A DNA stretch of 64,000 nt, taken from positions 1,178,001 through 1,242,000 of the forward strand of contig NZ_JACIEM010000001.1 of NCBI RefSeq assembly GCF_014196845.1, in the 5' to 3' direction. This DNA comes from Aurantimonas endophytica (GTDB taxonomy: Bacteria > Pseudomonadota > Alphaproteobacteria > Rhizobiales > Rhizobiaceae). Under the pieces are notes generated by a model. The model searched no databases. It was given only the letters and a program-made list of their open reading frames with translations, and was not told where the DNA came from. Made by a program: the position numbers and the translations under genes. Shown here piece by piece: positions 1-8,257 of the stretch. Position 1 is the stretch's first letter, and each line of letters opens with the position of its first letter.

Positions 1-213
1 CCGCGAATAGGGCACGCCCTGGGTGAGCCTCGCCTGCTGCGACGCGCCGCCCGGCCCTTCCAGGCCCAGCGTACCGTCGGTCAGCGGCACGATGACATAG
101 TCGTGGCCGTGAATGTGCCAGCCGGTTTCGGCGCCTGGCGCGAAGCGCCATTCGGTCACCTTGAACCGGTCGTCATCGATATGGACGACGGGTTCTGCGG
201 TTGCCCGGCTCAT
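1..213 (-). CDS. cupin-domain protein (partial, C-terminus off window)
   Basis: The 71 visible residues run from an ATG whose first bases overlap the stop codon of the preceding aminotransferase gene (ATGA). They contain a cupin-type metal-binding motif: a Gly-Trp-His-x-His-Gly-His stretch followed by a valine-rich strand and a Pro-Leu-Thr-Asp-Gly turn. The gene runs out of the window, so the second cupin half cannot be seen. It is the last visible gene of the minus-strand catabolic operon that begins with hyuA. It could be a small dioxygenase, an isomerase or a non-catalytic sensor; nothing visible decides between these. Confidence 0.75.
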   Translation of the reverse strand, partial: MSRATAEPVVHIDDDRFKVTEWRFAPGAETGWHIHGHDYVIVPLTDGTLGLEGPGGASQQARLTQGVPYSR

Positions 214-1664
214 TCCAGACCTTCGGCAGCAACCGCTCCCGTCAGCCGCTCCAGCGTGCGGTCCATACGCGCCATGAGCTCGCCGACCTCGTCCTCGGTG
301 ATGATCATCGGTGGGCAGAGCGCCAGCTGGTCGCCGATGGCGCGGAAGATCAGGCCTTCCTCGTGGCCGATGGCGGACGCGATCTGGCCGGCGCGGCCGA
401 CCTTGGCGAAGGGACGCCGGGTGGGCTTGTCGGCGACGAGCTCGACCGCGCCGATCAGGCCGGTGCCGCGCGCTTCGCCGACCAGCGGATGATCCGCGAA
501 GGAGCGCAGGCCGGCCTGGAAGACGCCTTCCAGGCGCGCCGCATTGCCGAACAGGTCGCGCTCTTCCATGATCGCGAGGTTTTCCAGCGCCACCGCCGTC
601 GCCACCGGGTGCCCGCTGGCCGTGAAGCCATGGCCGAAGATGCCGAGCTTCTCGGAATTGTCGGCGATCACCTGGTAGATCGGTTCGGACAGCATGATGG
701 CCGCCAGCGGCATGTAGGACGAGGTGATCTGCTTCGACAGCGTCATGATATCGGGCGTGAAGCCGTATTTCTGGCAGCCGAACGGCGTGCCGAGGCGCCC
801 GAAGCCGCAGATGACCTCGTCGGCGACGAGCAGGATGTCGTTGGCGCGGCAGATCCGCTCTACGCCTTCCCAGTAGCCGACCGGCGGTGGCAGGACACCG
901 CCGGCTGCGATCAGCGGCTCGCCGATGAGGGCAGCGATCGTATCGGCCCCTTCGGACAGGATCACCGCTTCCAGCTCTGCCAGCAGGCGAGCCGTGAAGT
1001 CCGCCTCGCTCTCGCCTTCGGTACCGAACCGATAGAAATGCGGGCAGGTCAGGTGGTGCACCGGGATCGCCGGCAGGTCGAAATCCTTGTGGTTCACCGG
1101 TAGTCCGGTGAGGCTGCCGGCTGCGATCGTGATGCCGTGATAGCCCTTGATGCGTGACAGGAACTTCTTCTTCTTCGGCCGGCCGAGCGCGTTGTTCATG
1201 TACCAGACCATCTTCACGATCGTGTCGTTGGCTTCCGAGCCCGACGACGTGAAGAAGGCGCGTGTCAGCGGCTCGGGTGTCATTTCCGCCAGTTTCTCGG
1301 CCAGCCGGATCGACGGCTCATGACCCTTGGACGAGAAGGTGTGGTAATAAGGCAGCTTCAGCATCTGCTTGTAGGCAACGTCCGCCAGCCGCTTCTCGGA
1401 GAAGCCGACGCCGACCGACCACAGCCCAGCCAGACCCTCGATATATTCCTTGCCGCGGTCGTCATAGACGTGGATGCCATCGCCCCGCGCAATCACCAGC
1501 GGGCCGTTCTTCTCGTGCAGACGCAGGTTGGTGTTGGGGTGCAGCGTGTGGGCAATGTCTGCCGCCGCGAGCGAGTTCGAGAGCGTGTCCATGGCAGCCT
1601 TCAGATGCTGGAGCGAATGGTGGACTTCGAGGCTTTCCTCGATGCCGTGGGTGAGCATGATCAT
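210..1664 (-). CDS. class III (omega) aminotransferase, PLP-dependent
   Basis: This 484-residue protein is a fold-type I PLP enzyme of the beta-alanine/omega-amino acid:pyruvate transaminase group. It has the SGSEAND phosphate-binding loop near residues 141-147, the ADEVICGFGR motif with the pyridine-binding Asp at 282, and the Schiff-base lysine at about 311 in TLSKQITS. The start chosen overlaps the stop of the upstream PxpA-like gene (ATGA), which implies translational coupling. Most relatives begin nearer Met25, so that internal ATG is a credible alternative. In this operon it probably removes an amino group freed when a cyclic amide is opened. The true amino donor is not visible from sequence. 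Confidence 0.93.
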   Translation of the reverse strand: MIMLTHGIEESLEVHHSLQHLKAAMDTLSNSLAAADIAHTLHPNTNLRLHEKNGPLVIARGDGIHVYDDRGKEYIEGLAGLWSVGVGFSEKRLADVAYKQMLKLPYYHTFSSKGHEPSIRLAEKLAEMTPEPLTRAFFTSSGSEANDTIVKMVWYMNNALGRPKKKKFLSRIKGYHGITIAAGSLTGLPVNHKDFDLPAIPVHHLTCPHFYRFGTEGESEADFTARLLAELEAVILSEGADTIAALIGEPLIAAGGVLPPPVGYWEGVERICRANDILLVADEVICGFGRLGTPFGCQKYGFTPDIMTLSKQITSSYMPLAAIMLSEPIYQVIADNSEKLGIFGHGFTASGHPVATAVALENLAIMEERDLFGNAARLEGVFQAGLRSFADHPLVGEARGTGLIGAVELVADKPTRRPFAKVGRAGQIASAIGHEEGLIFRAIGDQLALCPPMIITEDEVGELMARMDRTLERLTGAVAAEGLE

Positions 1665-2401
1665 GGCCGGGCAGTCCCGGCGCCCGGCGCCGTATCGATG
1701 ACCCGGCGCACCCGCTCGGCGACGTCGCGGGCGTTCGGCGGATCGGAGTGGATGCAGACGGTCTGGAACTCGACCTTGCGCACGCTGCCGTCGGTCGCGA
1801 CCAGTTCGCCCTCCGTCAGCGCGCGGGTCATGCGTTGCTCGATCGCATCGAGATCGATCGCCGATTGCTGACGCGGGATGATCAGGCTGCCATCCGGCGC
1901 ATAGGTGAGATCGGGGAAGAATTCGCCCAGGAACGGCACGCCAAGCTCGCTCGCAGCCGTCTCATGGCAGGTGCCCGCCAGGCCGAAGACCGGCACGCCG
2001 AAGGGTTTGACGGCCGCGGCGATGGCGCGGGCCGTATCCATGTCGCGCGCGGCCATGCCGTAGATGATGCCGTGCGGCTTCACATGGGAAAGCGCGACGC
2101 CCTCGGCGCCGAGGATGCCGCAAAGCGCGCCGATCTGGTAGAGGAAGGCAGCCGTCAGTTCCTCAGGCTGCAGTCTCATCTCGCGCCGGCCGAACCCTTC
2201 TCGATCGGGCAGGCCGGGATGCGCGCCGACGGCCTTGCCGTGGGACTTGGCCAGCCGCACCGTCTTCAGCATCGTCCAGGGATCGGAGGCATGGAAGCCG
2301 CAGGCGACGTTGGCGCAGTCGATATGCGGCATGATGCCGGCATCGTCCCCGAAGCGCCAGTTTCCATAGCTCTCGCCCATGTCGCAGTTCAGTGTGACCA
2401 T
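1661..2401 (-). CDS. LamB/YcsF family protein, 5-oxoprolinase subunit A-like
   Basis: The 246-residue protein begins with the family hallmark Leu-Asn-Cys-Asp-Met-Gly-Glu-Ser. It continues with CANVACGFHASDP and VGAHPGLPDREGFGRR, and carries the HVKPHG motif in the middle. In Escherichia coli PxpA works with PxpB and PxpC as an ATP-dependent 5-oxoprolinase. No pxpB or pxpC is present here; the ATP-dependent partners nearby are HyuA and HyuB. The frame is open far upstream, but that extension is antisense to nothing real and overlaps the molybdenum subunit; the family start is the ATG used here, 32 nt after that gene's stop. I infer a role in lactam opening. Confidence 0.9.
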   Translation of the reverse strand: MVTLNCDMGESYGNWRFGDDAGIMPHIDCANVACGFHASDPWTMLKTVRLAKSHGKAVGAHPGLPDREGFGRREMRLQPEELTAAFLYQIGALCGILGAEGVALSHVKPHGIIYGMAARDMDTARAIAAAVKPFGVPVFGLAGTCHETAASELGVPFLGEFFPDLTYAPDGSLIIPRQQSAIDLDAIEQRMTRALTEGELVATDGSVRKVEFQTVCIHSDPPNARDVAERVRRVIDTAPGAGTARP

Positions 2402-2433
2402 CGTCTTCGCTTCGTGGCTCGGTTTCGCTGGCG

Positions 2434-4794
2434 TCAGCTGGGCGTGTTCTGAGTCCAGCCTGGTGCGATGTGCGGAAAAGCGGGTCGTGGCTCCCGGTCG
2501 TGCAGGAGCCGCAGCACGCGCGGCGGGGTGAGCGGCAGCCTGTCGACCGGTTTGCCGATGGCGTTGGAAACGGCGCAGCCGATGGCTGCCCCCACCGCCA
2601 GGATCGGCACCTCGCCCGCCCCTTTGGTGCCGAGCGGCCCGATCGACGGCGCGCCTTCGTAGAGATCGATCGCCACCGGCACGACGTCGCCGGCCAGCGG
2701 GACGCGATAGGTCTCGAAGCCGTCCTGCGCGATTCGGCCATCGGCGGTGATGGTGACCTCCTCGTGCAGCGCATAGCCGAGGCCCTGCACGACGCCGCCC
2801 TGGATCTGGCTGTAGATGGCGCGCGGGTTGAGCGCCCGCCCGACATCCTGCACCACGCGATAGGCCAGGACCTCGATGATGCCCGTGTCCGGGTCGACCG
2901 CGACTTCCGCCTCGTGGACGACGAAGACCGGGATATCGAGCGCGTCGATGAAATGGCCCATGGCGCAGCCGGCCATGGCGGGGGTGTTCTTCGCCGTGAA
3001 GGCACCGCTGCCGCTGATCGGCCCGGTCGTCGCCTGCGCATGCGCGACGACGGCGGGGATCGTCGTGCCCGATCCCGGACGCCCGGCGATCTCGACGCGT
3101 CCCTTGGACAGGACAAGGTCTTCCGGCTTCGCCTGCAGCATCTCGCCGGCCGTGCGCAGGAGCTTCTGGCGCACGTCGTCGCAGGCGGCAACGCTCGCCG
3201 CGCCGATGGAAACCGTCGTGCGCCCGCCGCCGACCCCGGCGTCGAGGCCGGCGGCATCGGTATCCGCCTCGCGCACGATGACCTGATCGGGGTCGAGGCC
3301 GAGCTGGCCGGCAACGATCTGCGGCAGCGCCTGCACCATCGTTCCCGAACCGATCTCGACACCCGACGTCACCAGCGTCGCGCTGCCATCGGCATTGAGG
3401 TTGACCGTCGCGGTCGAGGGGCCGACGAAGACGAACCAGGTGCCGACCGTCGTTGCGCGGCCGTAAAGCCGGCCGTCGGCGAGATGCTCGAGCGTGCCGG
3501 TCCTTTCGCGGAGCGCGTCCATGCGGTGGAGCATAGGCTCCAGAACATCGCCCTCGAAGACCTGTCCCGTCGGCCCGAGGTCGGCGTCGCCGAGCACGTT
3601 CTCCTTGCGGAACGCGATCGGGTCGAAGCCCATCGCCGCGCAGATCTCGTCCGTATGCCGCTCCAGCGCGAACGTGTTGTAGACGCCATTGCACGCCCGA
3701 AACGCGCCATTCGGCGGCGTGTTCGTATAGACCGCACGGCTGGTGATCGCGATCGCGCCGACGCGGTAGTTGCCGCCCAGCGTGTGAGACGTCATCGTCG
3801 TCAGGAAGACCTGCTCGCCGCCATAGGCGCCGCAGTCCATCAGCACGACTGCCTCGCGCCCGACGATCTCGCCTTCGGCCGTCACCGCCGAGCGGATCCG
3901 GATCTCCGCGTTCTCGCGGCACAGGCACGTCGCCATTTCTTCCTGGCGGGTGTTCTCGAGGATCACGCCGCGACCGGTCATCCTGGCGAGCACGGCCGTG
4001 ATCGGCTCGATCGAGGCATCGAACTTCAGCCCGAAGCCGCCGCCGACCGGCGGAACGGTGACCCGGACATGGCCGGGCGGCAGCTGCATGACGCGGCCGG
4101 TGACGTTGCGCACCGTCCAGGGCACCTGCGTCGAGGTCTGGATATGGGCGCGTCCGTCCTCCCACGAACCGATCGCCACGCGCGGTTCGAACGGCACATG
4201 GCTCTGGCGTCCGACACCGATGCTGCTTTCGATGATGGTCACGTCGGGACGCGCGAAGGCGGCTTCCACGTCGCCGCGGCTCGACTTCGCCTCCCAGGCG
4301 ATGTTGCCCGAGCCCGACCCGCCCTCGGCCAGGACGTCATAACTGCGCCAGTCCTCGTGGATTAGCCGAGCGCCCTGTGCCAGCGCCTCTTCCATGGTCG
4401 TGAGGGCCGCGACCGGCTCGATCTCGATGACGACCGCCTTCAGCGCCTCGCGAGCCAGTTCCACGGTCTCGGCGGCGACCGCGACGATCGGCTCGCCATG
4501 GTAGCGGATCGTGTCGATGGCGAGCAGCGGATGGTCGGCAATGCCGATGCCGTAGAGGCCGGGCGCATCCTGCCCCGTGACCACGCCGCGCACGCCGGGA
4601 CAGTCCCAGACGGCGGAGACGTCGAGTTTGACGATCCTTCCTGCGGGCACGGTCGAGCGCAGCAGCACGGCATGGAGCATGTCCGGCCGCGCCCGGTCGA
4701 TCGTGTATTTCGTGCGCCCGCGCAATTTGTCCTGCGCGTCGCGACGCGGCAGGTTCATGACGGTCGCAGCTTCCGGCGTCAGCAGCTCAGACAT
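2434..4794 (-). CDS. xanthine dehydrogenase family, molybdopterin-binding subunit
   Basis: This 786-residue large subunit belongs to the molybdenum hydroxylase family (xanthine dehydrogenase, CO dehydrogenase, nicotinate and isoquinoline hydroxylases). The N-terminal a/b hammerhead domain precedes a GGGFGLKFD cofactor loop near residue 250 and a GVVQGLGYAL segment. The catalytic Glu lies at about 728 in KGAGE. Its first 8 nt overlap the iron-sulfur gene, and the FAD gene overlaps that in turn, so a three-subunit L/M/S complex is encoded. Such enzymes hydroxylate N-heterocycles or oxidise aldehydes using water-derived oxygen. The substrate is not predictable; neighbours suggest an N-heterocycle whose product is a cyclic amide. 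Confidence 0.95.
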   Translation of the reverse strand: MSELLTPEAATVMNLPRRDAQDKLRGRTKYTIDRARPDMLHAVLLRSTVPAGRIVKLDVSAVWDCPGVRGVVTGQDAPGLYGIGIADHPLLAIDTIRYHGEPIVAVAAETVELAREALKAVVIEIEPVAALTTMEEALAQGARLIHEDWRSYDVLAEGGSGSGNIAWEAKSSRGDVEAAFARPDVTIIESSIGVGRQSHVPFEPRVAIGSWEDGRAHIQTSTQVPWTVRNVTGRVMQLPPGHVRVTVPPVGGGFGLKFDASIEPITAVLARMTGRGVILENTRQEEMATCLCRENAEIRIRSAVTAEGEIVGREAVVLMDCGAYGGEQVFLTTMTSHTLGGNYRVGAIAITSRAVYTNTPPNGAFRACNGVYNTFALERHTDEICAAMGFDPIAFRKENVLGDADLGPTGQVFEGDVLEPMLHRMDALRERTGTLEHLADGRLYGRATTVGTWFVFVGPSTATVNLNADGSATLVTSGVEIGSGTMVQALPQIVAGQLGLDPDQVIVREADTDAAGLDAGVGGGRTTVSIGAASVAACDDVRQKLLRTAGEMLQAKPEDLVLSKGRVEIAGRPGSGTTIPAVVAHAQATTGPISGSGAFTAKNTPAMAGCAMGHFIDALDIPVFVVHEAEVAVDPDTGIIEVLAYRVVQDVGRALNPRAIYSQIQGGVVQGLGYALHEEVTITADGRIAQDGFETYRVPLAGDVVPVAIDLYEGAPSIGPLGTKGAGEVPILAVGAAIGCAVSNAIGKPVDRLPLTPPRVLRLLHDREPRPAFPHIAPGWTQNTPS

Positions 4795-5278
4795 GGGCGC
4801 GCTCCGCTGCCGGTGCCGCCCGGTCCTTCAGAAGATCGACCACCGCGTCGATGATCCGCTCATAGCCGGTACAGCGGCAGATATTGCCGGTCATGGCCGC
4901 CTTGATCGCCGGGCGGTCGGCGTCCGGATTGTCGCGCACGAAGGCAGACAGGCTCATCACCATGCCGGGAAAGCACATGCCGCACTGGACGACATCGGCG
5001 TCGGCAAAGGCGGCCTGCAACGGGTGCAGCGGCTCACGCCCGCTGCCGAGACCTTCGATGGTCGTGACGTCGCACCCGGCGATGAGGCCGACCGGCTTCA
5101 GGCAGGCCATCTGCGGTTCGCCGTCGACATGCACGGTGCAGGCGCCGCAGAAGCCTTCGCGGCAGACCGCCTTGGTGCCGGTCAGGAAGTACTCCTGCCG
5201 AAGGACGTCGATCAGCGGCGTCATCGGGTCGTCGTGGAAGCGGCAGGTCTGGCCGTTCAGCCTGAAGGTGACACTCAT
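4787..5278 (-). CDS. (2Fe-2S)-binding subunit of the molybdenum hydroxylase
   Basis: The 163-residue small subunit carries both expected [2Fe-2S] clusters. The N-terminal plant-ferredoxin-like cluster is CREGFCGAC plus a later Cys, and the C-terminal cluster has QCGMCFPGM followed by NICRCTGY. It passes electrons from the molybdenum centre to the FAD subunit. Length is normal for the family. It overlaps the FAD gene by the 4-nt ATGA and the large-subunit gene by 8 nt, indicating coupled synthesis of the three subunits. Confidence 0.95.
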   Translation of the reverse strand: MSVTFRLNGQTCRFHDDPMTPLIDVLRQEYFLTGTKAVCREGFCGACTVHVDGEPQMACLKPVGLIAGCDVTTIEGLGSGREPLHPLQAAFADADVVQCGMCFPGMVMSLSAFVRDNPDADRPAIKAAMTGNICRCTGYERIIDAVVDLLKDRAAPAAERAHV

Positions 5279-6126
5279 GCCCGGGTCTCCAGCCTCGGCA
5301 GGGCGGCCGTCGCGCGGTGCACGAGTGCGGGCAGAACCTGGCAGCGATACCAGCCCTCCGCCTCGACACCGTCGCGGCCGGTGAATTCCTTGTGCTCGCG
5401 GGCGAGGTCCGCCGCGTGGTCAGGAAGGCCGAGCGCTTCGGGCTCCCCCATCAGCGCAGCTTCCAGCGAGGTCCAGCGTCGCGCTTGCGTCTCGACCGCG
5501 CCGACCGCGACGCGGATCGCCCCCTCGCGATCGACTGCGATGGAGACGATCGCCGCCGGATAATCGCCGGCCTTGCGCAGCGGCAGCCGCGCATGGGCGC
5601 TCGCCACCACGTCGCGGCGCAGGTGCAGGCGCGTCAGCAACGCCTTTCCCAGCAGGTCCCGCCGCTCCTTGAGAAACTCGGGCATCTTGAGGAGCAGCGT
5701 GCCTTCCGGCGTCGCAAGCTCGACCATCGCACCGTAGGCAAGGAAAGCCGGCACCAGATCGGCGGCCGGAAAATCCACCGTACAGAGATTGCCGCCAACG
5801 GTGGCGACGCGGCGGATAGCAGGATTGGCCGCGCCCTCGGCTGCGGCCACGAGCCCCTCGAGGCCCGCAAGATTCCGCAGCGCATCCGCCAGCATGGCGT
5901 GGGTGGCGGAGACGCCGATCGTGATCCGGTCGGCCTCGATCGCGATCTCCGTCATCGCCGGGATGGCGGAGAGAACAACGACGGATGCGGGCAGGCCCTG
6001 CCCCCGCAGCGGATCGCGCATGACCCATGTGCCGCCCGCCAGCACGGTCGCACCCTGGCGACGTGCTGCCAAAGCCATGTCTATGCAGTCGGCGACGGCA
6101 AACTGCCGTTCCGTGCCCTGCGACAT
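5275..6126 (-). CDS. FAD-binding medium subunit of the molybdenum hydroxylase
   Basis: The 283-residue protein has the FAD-binding PCMH-type motifs of the xanthine dehydrogenase M subunit: a VLAGGTWVMRD loop near residue 30 (usually AGGTdL) and ATVGGNLCT near residue 108. A CO-dehydrogenase flavoprotein C-terminal domain follows. A GAGGG ribosome-binding site lies about 9 nt before the ATG. It follows hyuB after a 159-nt gap, the widest gap in this operon, so an internal promoter is possible there. It accepts electrons from the iron-sulfur subunit. Confidence 0.92.
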   Translation of the reverse strand: MSQGTERQFAVADCIDMALAARRQGATVLAGGTWVMRDPLRGQGLPASVVVLSAIPAMTEIAIEADRITIGVSATHAMLADALRNLAGLEGLVAAAEGAANPAIRRVATVGGNLCTVDFPAADLVPAFLAYGAMVELATPEGTLLLKMPEFLKERRDLLGKALLTRLHLRRDVVASAHARLPLRKAGDYPAAIVSIAVDREGAIRVAVGAVETQARRWTSLEAALMGEPEALGLPDHAADLAREHKEFTGRDGVEAEGWYRCQVLPALVHRATAALPRLETRA

Positions 6127-6285
6127 CGATCAAACCCTCTGAACTGCCATACCTTTGCGGCACCGCAGCATCATCTTTGCCCAGGACGAGCCGTCTGTGA
6201 AATAGTAGTTCCGCGATTATCATATCGAGAAAAGTGATAGCCGGGCCGGCGCCGCGACAGTATCAGCCGCGGCACCGGCAGTCGG

Positions 6286-8253
6286 TCACGTCCAGTGCGC
6301 CACCGTTCGCTTCTCGAAGCTCTCGCGGAACTGCTCGGTGGTCTTCGGCAGCACTTCGCCCGTCTCCCAGTCGAGGATCGTGGCATAGCGGCGGATGGCG
6401 TCCAGAGCGTCGATCTCGCCCGTCTTGTATTTGCGCGCCACTTCCTCCGGATCGCTGCGAGCCCATTCCGTTCGCGCAGCCCGAATTTCCGCTCGCTTCG
6501 CCTGTGTCGCCGCCTCATCGACCTCGAACGCGCAGAGGTCCCGGTCGATCTCGCGAATGACGACCCCGTAATCCTTCGCCGCACGGTCGATCGAGACATA
6601 GTCGTCGATCACGTCCTCCATGACCCGTTTCGGGTCTCGCTCCAGAGGATCGCCGAAGCCGCCGCCGCCCGCTGTCGGTCGTGCGAACTCGTCGCCGGTG
6701 AAGACCGGATGGTCGGAGAACACCGAGCCAAGCCAGGTCGGCTCCTTCGACCCGGCGCGGGTCAGCGTCAGGCCGTGCGGCATCGACGGCAGGCCGCCCT
6801 CGACGCCCCAGACCACGGCCCGCTCGCGGTCGCAGATATAGGACATGACCGCACCCTCGGCTTCCAGAAGGAGTGACGTCTTCTGGACCCCGACGCCGCC
6901 ACGCCATTTGCCGGGCCCGGCCGAATCCTGCTTGATCTGGAACTCGGTGGTGCGGGTCGGGTTGACCCGCTCGTTGCCCTCGTTGGGCTGGGACATCAGG
7001 CCGGTGCCGAAGCAGGCGGTGGTGACATCGGCGCCGTCCTTGCCGTTGCGCCCGCCCCAGCCGCCCGGCAGCCACTCGTAGAACATGAAGATCGGCTTTT
7101 CCGGCTTGCGGGCGTCGCGTCCGCCGGCCAGCAGATATTCGAGGTTGAAGGCGCAGGCGATGGCACGTTCCGGCATGATCTTCGACCACATCTCGAAGAT
7201 CGCGTTCATGATCTTCTCGAACGGCATCAGGAAGCCGGTGACGGCCACCGGCCATTCGGCGCTGACGATGCTGTCCTTGGGCGCCGTCACCTTGATCATC
7301 CGGTAGAAGCCGCTGTTCAGCGGCAGGTCGGGGAAGAACGTCTTGGTACCTGCGACGACCGCCGAGAAGGTGGCGCCGTGGGCCGAATTGTACATCGAAC
7401 CGATCGTCGGATGGCTGCCGGTGAAATCGTAGGTGATCTCGTCGCCCTTGATCGTCATCTTGATGCGGATCGGGATCATGCCCTCGCCGCCGGCCGGGTC
7501 GCGGTCGATATAGTCCACCGTCTCCCAGGTGCCGTCGGGCAGGTCGGCGATGCGCTTGCGCACCGCGCGCTCGACATAGTCCTGCACTTCCTCCATGCCG
7601 CGCGTGACCTGGTCGCGACCGTATTTGCGCACGAGCCTCAGGATCTCGCGCTCGGCCACCTGTGTCGCCTGCGCCTGGCTGTGGATGTCGCCGATGATCG
7701 AGGCCGGGTCGCGTGTCTGCGCGGCAATCAGGTTGGCGACGTCGGAGCAGAAGCGACCCTTGTGGAAGAGCCGCACCGGCGTGATGCGCATGCCTTCGCG
7801 GAACATGTCGCGCGCCGTCACGTCGAAGGAACCGGGCACCGAGCCGCCGAGATCCGACCAGTGACCGTTCGACTGCGAGAAGCCGATCAGCGTGTCCTCG
7901 TCGAAGATCGGCCGGACGAGGCGCACGCCGGAGAAGTGCGTGCCGCCGGCATAAGGGTCGTTGATGGCGTAGACGTCGCCCGGCGCCATGTCGCCCTCGA
8001 AGTGGCGGATGACCTCCTTGCAGGTGTTGTGGAGCGTGCCGACGTGGACGGCGATGTCGTAGTTGCCCTGCGCGACCGAGTTGCCTTCGGCGTCGTGCAG
8101 CGCGTTGGAGAAGTCGCGGTTGTAGATGACGAAGGAATAGCAGGTGCGCAGCATCTGCTCGGCCATCTGGTCGACGGTGGTGATGAAGGAGTTCTTCAGC
8201 ACCTCGAAGGTCACGGGATCGAGCCTGTTCTCCGGCTTCGTGTCCATGTCCAT
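6286..8253 (-). CDS. hyuB: hydantoinase B/oxoprolinase family protein (HyuB)
   Basis: This 655-residue protein is the HyuB-type subunit of ATP-dependent N-methylhydantoinase/oxoprolinase enzymes. It shows DPVTFEVLKNSF near residue 12, the NDPYAGGTH motif around residues 97-105, FSQSNGHWSDLGG, and the C-terminal RPTAGGGGFGDPLERDP. It starts four bases after hyuA stops. HyuA and HyuB together cleave the amide bond of a five-membered lactam or hydantoin (or carboxylate a related ring) at the cost of ATP. Distinguishing hydantoinase, oxoprolinase and acetone/acetophenone-carboxylase-like roles is not possible from sequence alone, although the operon favours ring opening. Confidence 0.93.
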   Translation of the reverse strand: MDMDTKPENRLDPVTFEVLKNSFITTVDQMAEQMLRTCYSFVIYNRDFSNALHDAEGNSVAQGNYDIAVHVGTLHNTCKEVIRHFEGDMAPGDVYAINDPYAGGTHFSGVRLVRPIFDEDTLIGFSQSNGHWSDLGGSVPGSFDVTARDMFREGMRITPVRLFHKGRFCSDVANLIAAQTRDPASIIGDIHSQAQATQVAEREILRLVRKYGRDQVTRGMEEVQDYVERAVRKRIADLPDGTWETVDYIDRDPAGGEGMIPIRIKMTIKGDEITYDFTGSHPTIGSMYNSAHGATFSAVVAGTKTFFPDLPLNSGFYRMIKVTAPKDSIVSAEWPVAVTGFLMPFEKIMNAIFEMWSKIMPERAIACAFNLEYLLAGGRDARKPEKPIFMFYEWLPGGWGGRNGKDGADVTTACFGTGLMSQPNEGNERVNPTRTTEFQIKQDSAGPGKWRGGVGVQKTSLLLEAEGAVMSYICDRERAVVWGVEGGLPSMPHGLTLTRAGSKEPTWLGSVFSDHPVFTGDEFARPTAGGGGFGDPLERDPKRVMEDVIDDYVSIDRAAKDYGVVIREIDRDLCAFEVDEAATQAKRAEIRAARTEWARSDPEEVARKYKTGEIDALDAIRRYATILDWETGEVLPKTTEQFRESFEKRTVAHWT

Positions 8254-8257
8254 GGGC

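Noticed and set aside
1661-4165. Very long minus-strand frame that would extend the PxpA-like protein by nearly 600 residues.
   Set aside because: The extension overlaps the well-supported molybdenum subunit in another frame and is Arg/Pro-rich without domains.
2470-4365. Long plus-strand open frame opposite the molybdenum subunit.
   Set aside because: Asp/Arg-rich antisense frame typical of GC-rich DNA; no domain or ribosome-binding site.
6216-6240. CTATCA half-site with nearby GATA sequences upstream of the FAD-subunit gene, resembling part of the pip-operon palindrome.
   Set aside because: The second half is not at lux-box spacing and matches only two bases where it should lie, so it is likely chance.
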